Both the position numbers and the translations under genes were made by a program. From assembly GCA_023457355.1 (NCBI GenBank), contig JAEWLW010000088.1, positions 19,924-83,923 on the forward strand: 64,000 nucleotides of DNA, written 5' to 3'. The stretch is from Bacillota bacterium. Lineage in GTDB: Bacteria > Bacillota > Clostridia > Oscillospirales > Ruminococcaceae. Shown piece after piece: positions 7,550 to 16,910 of this stretch (position 1 is the first letter of the stretch; the number at the start of each line of letters is the position of its first letter). Below the pieces are notes generated by a model that worked only from the letters and a program-made list of their open reading frames with translations, did not search any database and was not told the DNA's origin.

Positions 7550-8245
7550 ATGGCTTTGAGCTTCTCCGAAAAATTATATCTGAACTTCATAAAGGATGAT
7601 CGGTGGAAATACCTGGCGACCGGCCTGCAAAACACGATTATCATTGCGCTTTTTGCGGTGCTTATTGGTGTCGCCATCGGTTTTTTGATCGCTATGGTGC
7701 GCACCACACACGACAAAACCGGCAGGCTCAAAGTACTCAACTGGTTTGCCAAGCTGTACCTCACTGTTATAAGAGGTACCCCCGCGCTGATTCAGCTCAT
7801 GATCATTTACTACGTGGTGTTCGCCTCAGTCGACGTGAATAAAACGCTGGTGGCCAGCATTGCGTTCGGCCTGAATTCCGGCGCCTATGTCGCCGAGATT
7901 TTCAGAAGCGGCATCATGAGCATTGACCGCGGCCAGCTGGAAGCGGGCCGCAGCCTGGGGCTTAATTACAATACCACCATGTGGCTGGTCATCATGCCGC
8001 AGGCCATCAAAAATATTCTGCCGGCGCTGGGCAACGAATTCATCGTTTTGCTTAAAGAAACCTCCATCTCCGGTTATATCGCAATCCAGGACTTAACAAA
8101 GGGCGGCGATATCATCCGCAGCCGTACATATGAGGCACTCCTGCCGCTTATTGCGGTAGCGCTCATTTACCTTGTTATGGTCATAGGCCTTGAAAAACTT
8201 GTGGGCCTGCTGGAAAGGAGGCTTTCAAGAAGTGATTACCGTTAA
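7550..8245 (+). CDS. Amino acid ABC transporter permease
   Basis: A 231-residue integral membrane subunit of the HisM/GlnP family with about five hydrophobic helices. The cytoplasmic EAA loop that contacts the ATPase is EAGRSLGLNYNTTMWLVIMP at about residues 129-148. AAAGGTG precedes the ATG. A single permease gene implies a homodimer. Its end overlaps the ATPase gene by 14 bases. Confidence 0.93.
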   Translation: MALSFSEKLYLNFIKDDRWKYLATGLQNTIIIALFAVLIGVAIGFLIAMVRTTHDKTGRLKVLNWFAKLYLTVIRGTPALIQLMIIYYVVFASVDVNKTLVASIAFGLNSGAYVAEIFRSGIMSIDRGQLEAGRSLGLNYNTTMWLVIMPQAIKNILPALGNEFIVLLKETSISGYIAIQDLTKGGDIIRSRTYEALLPLIAVALIYLVMVIGLEKLVGLLERRLSRSDYR

Positions 8246-8954
8246 AGCGCTTGATAAATATTTTGGTGAAAAGCATGTTTTAAAAGAGTTGAACGAAACG
8301 ATTCAAAAGGGCGAAAAGGTCGTTATAGTCGGCCCTTCGGGCTCGGGAAAGAGCACATTCCTGCGCTGTTTAAACCTTTTGGAGACGCCAACCTCCGGCG
8401 AAATCTGGTTTGAAGGCACCAACATCACCGACCCCCATTGCGATATTGACGCATTGCGCAGGCGCATGGGCATGGTGTTCCAGCACTTTAACTTGTTTCC
8501 GCACCTGAGCATTGTACAAAACATTACGCTGGCACCTGTCCGGCTCAAGCTGCAAACACCGCAGGAAGCTGAACAGGCTGCCATTGCGCTGCTGGAGCGC
8601 GTCGGTCTGGCGGAAAAAGCATACGCTTATCCTGCACAGCTTTCGGGTGGACAAAAGCAGCGCGTTGCCATCGTGCGGGCACTGGCTATGAAGCCAGACG
8701 TCATGCTGTTTGATGAACCGACCTCGGCACTTGACCCCGAAATGGTAGGCGAGGTTCTGGAAGTTATGAAAGAGCTCGCGCTGGAAGGCATGACCATGGT
8801 GGTGGTCACCCACGAGATGGGCTTTGCCCGTGAAGTGGGCACCCGCGTGCTGTTTATGGACGAGGGGCGCATTCTGGAGCAGAATACCCCCGCCGAGTTT
8901 TTTGCACATCCTCAGAATTTACGCCTCAAAGATTTTCTTTCAAAGGTGCTCTAA
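8232..8954 (+). CDS. Amino acid ABC transporter ATP-binding protein
   Basis: A 240-residue GlnQ/HisP-type ATPase that powers uptake. Visible are Walker A GPSGSGKST, the Q-loop in MVFQHFNLFPH, signature LSGGQKQR, Walker B VMLFDEP and the switch histidine in VVVTHEMGF. GTG at 8232 is chosen because GGAAAGGAGG ends ten bases before it and the product then starts at the usual VITVKALDKYFG. An ATG at 8190 would have no such site. Confidence 0.94.
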   Translation: MITVKALDKYFGEKHVLKELNETIQKGEKVVIVGPSGSGKSTFLRCLNLLETPTSGEIWFEGTNITDPHCDIDALRRRMGMVFQHFNLFPHLSIVQNITLAPVRLKLQTPQEAEQAAIALLERVGLAEKAYAYPAQLSGGQKQRVAIVRALAMKPDVMLFDEPTSALDPEMVGEVLEVMKELALEGMTMVVVTHEMGFAREVGTRVLFMDEGRILEQNTPAEFFAHPQNLRLKDFLSKVL

Positions 8955-8967
8955 GCAAAATAAAAGT

Positions 8968-9007
8968 AGCGCATGCCATGACCTTTTACGGCGTGCGCTG
9001 CTTTTTT
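8968..9007 (+). terminator. Terminator of the ABC operon
   Basis: AGCGCATGCC pairs with GGCGTGCGCT and is followed by CTTTTTT. It begins 14 bases after the ATPase stop. Confidence 0.85.
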
Positions 9008-9046
9008 CTGCGCGGATTCCCACTGCAATTTCAATCGGGACGTAAG

Positions 9047-9757
9047 CTATTGCTCTTTTGTGTAGCCAATGGGCATCTGCACAAGCTGACCCGGAACATT
9101 GGCGGATAATGCGTTAATCTTAAGCGTAATCTCGCTGGCCTGTTCGTCGGTAATGGATTGCGTCATTCCCATCAGTGCGCCGCCATTTAAAAAGAACCGC
9201 ACAGTTTGCCCCGACCGTTCATATTCCCAGCATGGCCGCGTCTCGTCCAGAAATGTGCCCGAGCCTTCGCCCACATAGCGCAGCGCAGAAAAATCGGTAT
9301 CAAAGCTGTTGGCGCTCTGCTCCGGTTCAATCTGCTGATAGCTTCGCTGCGCATCATTTATTTGATAGACATTGCCATCAAAGACCAGCGTCCGGATCGT
9401 AACAAGTGCGCCCGAAAGATCACTGGAAACGCTGATGGATGAATTGCCGTCCTCGACCGCAATGAGCATGCCGTTTTCAAGCTGCATGCCCTCCATCTCG
9501 ATAACGGCGTTACAGTCGATATAATAAGTCCCGCCCCTGAGAATATCGGCATACCGCTCGGCCGAATTTGCCAGCGTCTGGGAAGTCGCCTCGCCGCTCG
9601 AAACCGGCACGGGTTCCGATAGGGCGGGCACCTGGCTCTGGCTGCTTGATTCGGCTTTCGGCGCAGCCGATGAGGAAAGCCCGAGATCCCGCTCGCTGCA
9701 CGCTGTAAATATAGATGCCAACAATACCAGCAGTAATATGAGCTTGATCCGTTTCAT
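9047..9757 (-). CDS. Lipoprotein of unknown function
   Basis: A 236-residue secreted lipoprotein with signal peptide and lipobox SIFTAC, then a Ser/Ala/Gln/Pro-rich linker to about residue 60. The remaining 175 residues include a repeated 'short beta' pattern (YADILRGGTYYIDCNAVIEM, MLIAVEDGNSSISVSSDL) and resemble lipoproteins with LolA/LppX-like beta folds found in Oscillospiraceae, but this is only an impression. It is alone and convergent with the ABC operon. Confidence 0.75.
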   Translation of the reverse strand: MKRIKLILLLVLLASIFTACSERDLGLSSSAAPKAESSSQSQVPALSEPVPVSSGEATSQTLANSAERYADILRGGTYYIDCNAVIEMEGMQLENGMLIAVEDGNSSISVSSDLSGALVTIRTLVFDGNVYQINDAQRSYQQIEPEQSANSFDTDFSALRYVGEGSGTFLDETRPCWEYERSGQTVRFFLNGGALMGMTQSITDEQASEITLKINALSANVPGQLVQMPIGYTKEQ

Positions 9758-9970
9758 CGTTTGCCCCCTCTTAAATTGGTGCCAGGACCCGACTTCCGAA
9801 CGGTATAGATAACACGCCCGGCTCCAGCAACTGCCGTTTAAGGCGGTTCTTTTAATACCGCGCTGCTTTGGGGCTAATTATAACACAGGCGTTATGGCAT
9901 TTCAATTTTGTTCAGGAATAAAACGCCCTGTTTCCAAGTATAAAGGCGGCGTTTAACAAAACACCGCCTC

Positions 9971-10422
9971 AGGCTGTCAATAAGCGACAGGGGTTTAGCA
10001 ATTCGCATAAAACAAATCCCGCTCATCACGACATGGGAGAATCCCCGGCAAGGGTTCTCCCCGTAAAAAAGTTCACTGGACTGGTTTTGCGCCCTCTGCC
10101 GCGCTTCTTGCAGAATTAGGGCACTTTGGGGCGCTGCCCGGACCGCTCGCATATAGATGCGCTCTCGCGGCAGTTTAGCTCCGCTTATCACAGCGGGCGG
10201 CATAAATGCCCGCTGCGGCTCCACCAAGGCCCTGCAAGCTTTTGGTTACGACAGTATGGGACGCGTTATGCGTTTTTTACGCATAACACACACAGCATAG
10301 CCGGGCTTATTTTCAATTAAGCGCCTAGGCGGTTTAATTGAAACTGCAGACCAAAAAGCTTGACCAAAATTTTTAGTTTGTGCAACTTTTTCTTTGAAAT
10401 CGATTCTTTGGCAATCTGAGGC
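9971..10422. repeat. Dispersed non-coding repeat, copy 1
   Basis: The gap 9758-10472 has no convincing gene. From AGGCTGTCAA at 9971 it holds a sequence also found at 42.5 and 58.6 kb: a GGGAGAATCCCC..GGGTTCTCCCC hairpin, CAGAATTAGGGCACTTTGG, CCGGACCGCTCGCATATAG, and the 3' block CTTGACCAAAATTTTTAG followed by GTGCAACTTTTTCTTTGAAA. This copy is longest. It has an extra 150-200 bases with hairpins GTTATGCG-TTTTTTA-CGCATAAC (10265-10287) and TTTCAATTAA..TTTAATTGAAAC (10310-10343). Confidence 0.75.
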
Positions 10423-10472
10423 GTCGCTTAACAAAACCTCGTCCTTAAATCATCGCCCTGATAACAAGCTTT

Positions 10473-11666
10473 TTATTTCTTGCGCAATAAAATTTCGTCC
10501 AGCAGCCGATTGGCCGCCTCATCTTTGGTCAGCATGGGCAGCGCCATTTCACTTTCCGGCGTGATGAGCGTCAGCAGATTTGTGTCACCGGCAAAGCCGG
10601 CCCCCATCTCTTTAAGATTGTTGGCCGCAATCATATCAAGGTTTTTCCCTTGCAGCTTTTTGCGGGAATTTTCGACCATATTCTGCGTCTCCATAGAAAA
10701 TCCGCAGAGAAACTGCCCGGGCTTTTTGTGTTCACCCAGATATTTTAAAATATCGGCGGTGCGCTCCAGCGGCAGCTCCAGATCATCATCCTTCTTTTTA
10801 ATTTTTTCATCGGCACAAACCGCAGGGCGGTAGTCCGCCACCGCTGCTGCCTTGATAATAATATCCATCCCCCCGCTGCGCGCCGTAACCGCTTTGAACA
10901 TTTCCGCCGCGCTAACAACGCCGACCGTTTCAACGTAGGCGGGTGGCGTCAACGCTGTTTTGCCGCTGACCAACGTCACCGCAGCGCCACGCGCACTGGC
11001 TGCGCGGGCGATCGCATAGCCCATCTTGCCCGAGGAATGGTTGGTAATAAACCGAACCGGGTCCAGTGCTTCCCGCGTTGCGCCCGCTGTGATGAGCACG
11101 CGAAGACCGGCCATATCCTTTTTGTGCGCAGCGATGTGCAACACGCTTTCCAGCATCTGCTCAGGCTCCGGGCACTTGCCCGCCCCAACATCGCCGCAGG
11201 CCAGGCGGCCGAACCCAGTCTCCAAAACCTCCCAGCCATAACGGGTCAACAGTTTCAGATTATCCTGTGTCACAGGGTTTTCATACATGGCGGTGTTCAT
11301 TGCCGGTGCAATAATCTTAGCGCAACGACAGGCCAGCACGGTAGTGGTCAACATATCATCCGCCAGGCCGTGCGCTAGCTTGGCGATGACATTTGCCGTT
11401 GCGGGCGCCACAATGCAAACATCGGCCCGCTTGGCAAGGGAAACATGCTCAACCTTATACTCAAAATTGCGGTCAAAGGTATCTACGATACAGCGGTTAT
11501 TTGTCAGCGCTTCAAAAGTCATGGGCGCAATAAACTGCGCGGCGTTTTTCGTCATCAGCACATGCACATCGGCCTGCTGCTTGACAAGCAACGACGCCAG
11601 TGACGCCGCCTTATAAGCGGCAATGCTGCCCGAAACACCCAGCAAAACGGTTTTATTTTTTAGCAT
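10473..11666 (-). CDS. coaBC: Bifunctional CoaBC (PPC decarboxylase / PPC synthetase)
   Basis: A 397-residue cytosolic enzyme performing two steps of coenzyme A synthesis. It joins cysteine to 4'-phosphopantothenate (C-terminal CoaB) and decarboxylates the product (N-terminal flavoprotein CoaC). CoaC shows GVSGSIAAYKAASL, the FMN-site motif PAMNTAMYEN and the substrate-clamp ACGDVGAGKCPE. CoaB shows ITAGATREALDPVRFITNHS and AAAVADYRP. The start at 11666 has GAGGG and matches the usual MLKNKTVLLGVSGS N-terminus. It is divergent from the pantothenate transporter/coaX pair, which clusters CoA synthesis here. Confidence 0.96.
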   Translation of the reverse strand: MLKNKTVLLGVSGSIAAYKAASLASLLVKQQADVHVLMTKNAAQFIAPMTFEALTNNRCIVDTFDRNFEYKVEHVSLAKRADVCIVAPATANVIAKLAHGLADDMLTTTVLACRCAKIIAPAMNTAMYENPVTQDNLKLLTRYGWEVLETGFGRLACGDVGAGKCPEPEQMLESVLHIAAHKKDMAGLRVLITAGATREALDPVRFITNHSSGKMGYAIARAASARGAAVTLVSGKTALTPPAYVETVGVVSAAEMFKAVTARSGGMDIIIKAAAVADYRPAVCADEKIKKKDDDLELPLERTADILKYLGEHKKPGQFLCGFSMETQNMVENSRKKLQGKNLDMIAANNLKEMGAGFAGDTNLLTLITPESEMALPMLTKDEAANRLLDEILLRKK

Positions 11667-11710
11667 ATGGTACCCTCGCCTTCCAATTTGCGGTCGTTTG
11701 TCCAAAAATA

Positions 11711-11935
11711 TTGTGTTTACGCGCAACAGGCGTTATAATAATTAATAACCGACGCCGGCAACACGATTTTTTTCATTCTATCACCGGATATCCCATTTGG
11801 CAAGGCGTTTAATCCACGCCGCCGCGCCGAAGGGTAAATCCGCCCTGAGGAGTGATTGAATATGATGCACAGGCCCGGTAAATAATTGCGCTGTATCTCC
11901 TTTTAATCAGAGAACAGCAGCAGGAGGAATTGACT
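11711..11935 (+). promoter_or_regulatory. Promoter and long leader of the ECF-S/coaX operon
   Basis: TTGTGT (11711-11716), 17 bases, TATAAT (11734-11739). The resulting 5' UTR of about 190 bases is unusually long. It contains small GC-rich hairpins (GGCG..CGCC near 11803-11820, AGGG..CCCT near 11830-11845) and ends in AGGAGG. I could not match it to a known riboswitch class. Confidence 0.5.
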
Positions 11936-12589
11936 ATGCAAGAAACCCGTACAAACCGCGGCCCCAATCTCCGCCATCTGACGCTTTTGGCCCTTTTTTC
12001 CGCCATCATTGTCGTGATGGCCAATGTGCCCTTTCTGGGGTACATTCCGCTCGGTTTTATGAACGCAACCACCATCCATATCCCTGTTATCATCGGGGCG
12101 TGCCTGTTGGGGCCAAAATCCGGCGCCTTTTTAGGCGGTGTATTCGGGCTGACCAGCCTGATTAACAACACGCTCAAACCGCTGGTGACGTCGTTTGTCT
12201 TCACACCGTTTTACAGCCTTGATCCCCGCTTCTCCGGCGGGCTTCGCAGCCTTGTGATCTGCTTTGTTCCGAGAATTTTAATCGGAGTAGTAGCCGGGCT
12301 GCTTTTTAATTGGCTAAAAAGCCGTACCGGGCCCGTTCTGGCCTGCGGTACAGCCGGTTTTCTCGGTTCCATGACCAATACGGTTTTTGTTTTGGGCGGT
12401 ATTTATCTCTTATATGGCGCAAGCTACGCCGAGGCACGCAGCATTGGCTTTGAGGCGCTGTTCGGCATCATTATGGGCATCGTGGGTGTCAACGGTGTGC
12501 CCGAGGCAATTTTGGCCGCCTTTTTAACCGCTGTAATCTGCCCGCCGCTTTACAAGGTTCTGCATCACCGCAAGCTTGGAAAGGAGTAA
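11936..12589 (+). CDS. ECF transporter S component, probably pantothenate-specific
   Basis: A 217-residue, about six-helix membrane protein of the energy-coupling-factor S family, the substrate-capturing part of a vitamin importer that borrows a shared EcfA/A'/T module (not in this window). The motif LFSAIIVVMANVPFLGYIP and the loop HIPVIIGACLLGPKSGAFLG are typical. Its stop overlaps the coaX ribosome site and coaBC lies next door, so pantothenate is the likely substrate (inference from context). The ATG at 11936 is preceded by AGGAGG. Confidence 0.85.
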   Translation: MQETRTNRGPNLRHLTLLALFSAIIVVMANVPFLGYIPLGFMNATTIHIPVIIGACLLGPKSGAFLGGVFGLTSLINNTLKPLVTSFVFTPFYSLDPRFSGGLRSLVICFVPRILIGVVAGLLFNWLKSRTGPVLACGTAGFLGSMTNTVFVLGGIYLLYGASYAEARSIGFEALFGIIMGIVGVNGVPEAILAAFLTAVICPPLYKVLHHRKLGKE

Positions 12590-12598
12590 CCGCACCGC

Positions 12599-13390
12599 AT
12601 GATTATCGCTATCGATATCGGAAACACCAACGTCGTAATTGGCGGTATGCAGGACGAAAATGTGCTTTTCACCGCACGGCTGCGGACCGACCCGGATAAA
12701 ACCGACTATGAATATGCTTCGCTTTTGATGGAGCTTTTTGCACTTCACAAGGTTCATCCCGCCGATATCGAAGGCGCGATTATCTCATCGGTGGTGCCGC
12801 CGTTAAGCGCCGCCATGCAAAATGCCGTGGAAAAAATTACAGGCAAGCGCCCGCTTTTAGTCGGCGCGGGTGTCAAAACCGGTTTGAACATACTCACCGA
12901 CAACCCGGCGCGGGTGGGCAGCGATCTTGTTGTTGGGGCCGTCGCTGCGCTGGAGCGTTACCCAAAGCCGATTCTGGTATTTGACCTTGGCACCGCAACC
13001 ACCCTTGTTGTATTGGATAAAAAGGGCGATTATATCGGCTACATGATTATCCCGGGGCTGCGCAGCTCGGTTCAGGCACTGGGCTCAGGCACCTCCCAGC
13101 TGCCCCATATCAGCCTAGAAGCGCCTGATGCGTTGTTGGGCAAAAACACCATGGACGCCATGCGCGCCGGCGCCATCTACGGTAACGCCGCCATGATCGA
13201 TGGGCTGATAGACCGGGTGGAAAAAAATGTTCTCGGTTGCGCGGCAACGGTGGTGGCCACCGGCGGTCTGACAGGCTGTGTTGCCCCGCTTTGCCAGCAC
13301 GAAATTATTTGTGACGGCGATTTGATTTTGCGTGGGCTCTATCTGCTGTATCAAAAGAATGCCCCCAAATCGCGGATAAAACCGCATTAG
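12599..13390 (+). CDS. coaX: Type III pantothenate kinase
   Basis: A 263-residue enzyme that phosphorylates pantothenate, the first step of CoA synthesis. ASKHA-fold motifs are visible: the N-terminal phosphate loop IDIGNTNVVIGG, the central FDLGTATTLVVLD, PGLRSSVQAL and the late VATGGLTG. Type III kinases are not inhibited by CoA and need a monovalent cation. Nine bases separate it from the S-component gene. Confidence 0.95.
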   Translation: MIIAIDIGNTNVVIGGMQDENVLFTARLRTDPDKTDYEYASLLMELFALHKVHPADIEGAIISSVVPPLSAAMQNAVEKITGKRPLLVGAGVKTGLNILTDNPARVGSDLVVGAVAALERYPKPILVFDLGTATTLVVLDKKGDYIGYMIIPGLRSSVQALGSGTSQLPHISLEAPDALLGKNTMDAMRAGAIYGNAAMIDGLIDRVEKNVLGCAATVVATGGLTGCVAPLCQHEIICDGDLILRGLYLLYQKNAPKSRIKPH

Positions 13391-13396
13391 TGCGAT

Positions 13397-13430
13397 AAAA
13401 CAGCGGATGGCATGCGCCATCCGCTGTTTT
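13397..13430. terminator. Bidirectional terminator between coaX and the DUF5658 gene
   Basis: AAAACAGCGGATGG and CCATCCGCTGTTTT form a near-perfect palindrome with T-runs on both strands. It overlaps the last codon of the minus-strand gene. Confidence 0.9.
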
Positions 13431-13770
13431 ATATGCTGATGCGATACAGCCACAGGTGCATCACGCTCACGATGCAATATGCCGCTATCAACACCTCCAG
13501 CACGCGGGCTGAAAGCTTAAGGTGCCGGGCGTCCGCCTCCCGCAGCCGACAGTCCAGATAGACCAGAAACACCGCCGGCAGCAGAATCTTAAGCAGCAGC
13601 GGGGCCCAATCGCTTTGCATGGCCAACGCCATCACGGGGTTCATCTCGCGGAATTTGCCGGTCTGCAACAGGAATTTCGTTACAACCATATCCAAAATGT
13701 TTAAAGCATATAACAGCAACATGCGCATTCGCAACGCATTGCTGCTGCAACGTCGCAGGAAAGGGGGCAT
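13429..13770 (-). CDS. DUF5658-like small membrane protein
   Basis: A 113-residue protein with three hydrophobic helices. The stretch LYALNILDMVVTKFLLQTG followed by EMNPVMALAM and a lysine-containing helix matches the DUF5658 pattern (a conserved D-x2-T in the first helix, then xNP). Function unknown. The start at 13770 is preceded by AGGAGG. The longer ORF reading to 13899 would run into the promoter of the divergent gene and is rejected. Confidence 0.75.
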   Translation of the reverse strand: MPPFLRRCSSNALRMRMLLLYALNILDMVVTKFLLQTGKFREMNPVMALAMQSDWAPLLLKILLPAVFLVYLDCRLREADARHLKLSARVLEVLIAAYCIVSVMHLWLYRISI

Positions 13771-13892
13771 TTTATGTCCTCCTAGACTTTTTTTATAGCT
13801 TTTCCAAGTAAAAATTGAATATTCCTTGCTAAACACGGTGTTCTGTGAGAAAATAAATCCGTTAGACACACAAAAGAAAAGGAGTCTTATCA

Positions 13893-14663
13893 TTGTCACG
13901 ATATATTTTGATCGCTTTCTGCGTCGGACTGTTGCTGCTTTTCGGCTGTAGAAGAGCGGCCACCGACCTCATTCCAGGCGCGTCTTCTACGGGAGTTGCC
14001 CAACCGGCTGAATCGTCAAAACCGCAGCTGCCCGCTTCGTCGTCTGAAGCACCGGTGGTTTCGTCATCTTCGTCAGCGCCGGTTGCCGAACCGGATGACT
14101 GGCGGCTGATTCTGGTTAATTACGAACACCCCATTCCGGACGATTGGACGGTTGATCTGGCCATGACCCGTTACGGCTACAAGGTGGATGCACGCATCAC
14201 CGACGCTGTTGACGAACTTATAACCGCCGCCGCAAACGATGGGGTTTCGCTGATAATATGCTATGGTTACCGCACCATTGAGCAATCGCAACAGCTGTTT
14301 GAAAAGCAGATTAACAAGCAGCTTGCGCTCGGGCTGTCCCAGGAGGAAGCCGTCATTGAAGCCCGGCGCTGGGTGGCACCGCCCGGAACCAGCGAACACC
14401 ACACCGGCCTGGCGCTGGATATTGTCACACCGGCTCACCAGGTATTAAACCACGCTTTTGCCGCCACCGATGCTGGCCAATGGCTGGCCGCCCACAGTTG
14501 GGAGCATGGCTTTGTGATCCGTTACCCCGAGGATAAACAGGATATCACCGGCATCACCTACGAACCGTGGCACGTACGTTATGTCGGCATAGAACACGCC
14601 GCCGCAATGCACGCCAACAACGAATGCCTTGAAGAGTATGTTGCGCAGATAAGCAAAAACTGA
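13893..14663 (+). CDS. D-alanyl-D-alanine carboxypeptidase-like lipoprotein (M15/VanY)
   Basis: A 256-residue lipoprotein (lipobox LLFGC) with a Ser/Pro linker to about residue 65 and a C-terminal M15B peptidase domain. Zinc-ligand motifs are visible: SEHHTGLALDI (H and D ligands) and EPWHVRYVG (catalytic E and final H). Such enzymes trim D-Ala from peptidoglycan stems outside the membrane. Translation starts at TTG 13893, eight bases after AAAAGGAG. Confidence 0.9.
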   Translation: MSRYILIAFCVGLLLLFGCRRAATDLIPGASSTGVAQPAESSKPQLPASSSEAPVVSSSSSAPVAEPDDWRLILVNYEHPIPDDWTVDLAMTRYGYKVDARITDAVDELITAAANDGVSLIICYGYRTIEQSQQLFEKQINKQLALGLSQEEAVIEARRWVAPPGTSEHHTGLALDIVTPAHQVLNHAFAATDAGQWLAAHSWEHGFVIRYPEDKQDITGITYEPWHVRYVGIEHAAAMHANNECLEEYVAQISKN

Positions 14664-14825
14664 GCGCGTTACCGGCCAGCTTGTTCGCCGGCGCACCCGT
14701 CATTGACAGCGTGCCAAAAGTTTCATAATTTGCCGCTCGTGAATATTTGCGCCTAAAATTCAAAAAATCAGGATGTCTGCCTTAAAAAAGATCCGCAGCA
14801 GGCTCCGCACCTGAGGGGTACGCAT

Positions 14826-15182
14826 ATGATGCTAGAGCATTTAATTCAATTGATTCTGCCCACCATCATCGCGTTTCTGGATCTGATTGGAATATTCATT
14901 ATCACCGCCGGCGCACTGAAAGGCTTTTATTATTACTTGTGCCATATCGTGCGCAAGAACCGCTATAATTTTAAATTATTGCTGCTTCAGGATATGGCGA
15001 CGGGGTTGGAATTTAAAATGGCGGCGGAAATTCTCAAAACTGTTTTAATCAGAAGCTTGGATGAGCTCATCATTTTAGGCGCCGTTATATTGCTGCGCGG
15101 GCTGATGTCCTTCATGATCCATTTTGAAATGAGAGCCGCAAGCGTCGGCAGTCCGCTTGAATCTGATAACGACAGGCTGTAA
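14826..15182 (+). CDS. DUF1622-like membrane protein
   Basis: A 118-residue protein with two or three hydrophobic helices, similar in layout to DUF1622 (helix, basic loop LCHIVRKNRYNFKLLLLQDMA, EFKMAAEILKTVL, second helix). The basic/amphipathic middle segment followed by a membrane helix is the family signature. Function unknown. Two ATG codons lie in tandem (14826 and 14829). GAGGGG lies upstream. A terminator follows the stop. Confidence 0.75.
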   Translation: MMLEHLIQLILPTIIAFLDLIGIFIITAGALKGFYYYLCHIVRKNRYNFKLLLLQDMATGLEFKMAAEILKTVLIRSLDELIILGAVILLRGLMSFMIHFEMRAASVGSPLESDNDRL

Positions 15183-15212
15183 TTTCAGCCCATTTGGCCA
15201 ACCACCTTCCGT

Positions 15213-15241
15213 GAGGCGTCGCATGAATAAGGCGACGCCTC
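15213..15241 (+). terminator. Terminator after the DUF1622-like gene
   Basis: GAGGCGTCGC and GCGACGCCTC form a 10-bp stem with a nine-base loop, followed by T-rich sequence. Confidence 0.75.
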
Positions 15242-15374
15242 TCCGTTTGTTTGATATCCTTTCCAGCGTCATGAAAATTGGTTTTAGTTTGTTGCCGATT
15301 AAATTCTGCAATCGTTTTATACACAATCTACAATTTTTGCTTTTTAAAGCTATATAAAATGCGTATTATTCATC

Positions 15375-15403
15375 TTGTATTACCGCTTGCGGAATGCTAT
15401 ACT
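15375..15403 (+). promoter_or_regulatory. Promoter of the antiporter gene
   Basis: TTGTAT (15375-15380), 17 bases, TATACT (15398-15403). Its preservation suggests that the antiporter gene is still transcribed despite the amber codon. Confidence 0.65.
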
Positions 15404-15520
15404 GGATATCCGAGAAGGAAATATTGCAATTTAATTTCCACAAGGAATATTTCTTTCATGAAATGGCCGTTTTCGCTTTCCTTTCCCACAGCGGCATAGC
15501 TTTATTTGAAAGGTGATTTT

Positions 15521-16819
15521 ATGGAATCCTATCGTTTTATATTTGATGTTGCCCTCATTCTTCTGGTAACAAAATCTTTTGCCATTCTCACAAAAAAAGC
15601 GGATATGCCGCAGGTAGTCGGGGCACTGGTAGCCGGTTTGCTGGTGGGCCCCAGCATGATGGGGTTGGTACAGCCTTCGGAATTTATGAATCAGGTTTAG
15701 GAGCTCGGCGTCATTGTGCTGATGTTTGGCGCCGGCCTGCAAACCGATATCAAGGAGCTTCGCCGTTCGGGCAAGGCCGCTTTTTTCATCGCGCTTTGCG
15801 GCGTGTTATTTCCCTTGGTCGGCGGTTATTTTTTGGCCACAATTTTCAACCGCGGGCATGAGGTGTTTCTTGAAAATCTCTTTGTGGGCACCGTGCTTAC
15901 TGCAACTTCCGTTTCCATCACCGTAGAAACGCTCAAGGAAATGGGCAAACTTTCAACGAACTCCGGCAATGCTATTCTTGGCGCAGCGCTTATTGACGAT
16001 ATCATCGGCCTTATTCTGCTCACGATGGTTACCGGCGCCGCCGATTCATCGGTAAACCTTACCACCGTCATTCTCAAAGTTATCGCGTTCTTCGGTATCA
16101 GTATATTGATAGGCGGCTTCCTGCACCGTTTGATAGAAAAGTGGATGGAATCGGCCGCCTGGAACAGAAAGCGCTTCGCCATCATTTCTCTGGCCTTTTG
16201 CTTCTTTTATGCCTTTGTCGCAGAGGAGGTTTTTGGCGTGGCAGATATCACCGGTGCGTTTATTGCCGGCCTGATTATTTCAAATACCATTCGTGCAACC
16301 TACGTTTCTTCGCGTTGTGAAATTTTATCCTATATGCTGCTTTCGCCTATCTTCTTCGCCGGAATTGGCTTAAAGGTGACCCTCAGTGCGTTAAATTTAA
16401 ATACGGTGATACTTTCTTTAAGTATTCTGGTCATTGCGGTCATCACTAAAATTGTGGGCTGCGGCGTGGGTGCCAAGCTCTGCGGGTATACAAAAGCGGA
16501 GTCTCTGCGCATAGGCGTCGGCATGATTTCACGCGGCGAGGTGGCGTTGATTGTCGCCAACAAAGGCATTGCAACCGGATTGATGAATACCATCTTTTTG
16601 GTTCCGCTTGTTCTCATGGTCGTGGGAACAACCGTCGTAACCCCGATACTGCTGCGGCTGGTCTATCCCAGGAACAAGGTTGCCTACGACGATTTGGTGC
16701 AAAGCGACCTGGTCGAAAACTACAGCGAAGTCCGGGACTTCGACCTTGCATCAGAAACAATGTTGGAAATGCATCGTGAGCTCAGGGGTAATGATCCCAA
16801 AAAGAACAGGAGGCCCTAG
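15521..16819 (+). pseudogene. Kef-type (CPA2) cation/proton antiporter, interrupted by in-frame TAG
   Basis: 433 codons read as a single CPA2-family membrane antiporter except that codon 60 is TAG (15698-15700). Before it stands PQVVGALVAGLLVGPSMMG, after it, in the same frame, ELGVIVLMFGAGLQTDIKEL, so the family pattern continues with only that codon lost. Later helices include DDIIGLILLTMV and the GEVALIVANKGI loop. There is no regulatory TrkA-N domain. Ribosome site AAAGGTG and promoter are intact. The explanations are a recent nonsense mutation, a sequencing error or amber readthrough. A GTG at 15716 could allow a truncated product, but it would lack the first helices. Confidence 0.85.
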
Positions 16820-16910
16820 CAGCCCTGAGGGGCCTGTGGGACATCTTTTAAAACTTAACAGGAAAAAGTTCAGCGACGAAGGTCAATCCGTTTGTCTGAA
16901 CGTTGAAAAA

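Noticed and set aside
9892..10434. Minus-strand frames in the gap after the 9047 lipoprotein
   Set aside because: They fall in the dispersed repeat, lack ribosome sites, and their frames are not kept in copies 2 and 3.
13771..13899. N-terminal extension of the DUF5658-like protein
   Set aside because: Would overlap the divergent gene's ribosome site; AGGAGG directly supports the start at 13770.
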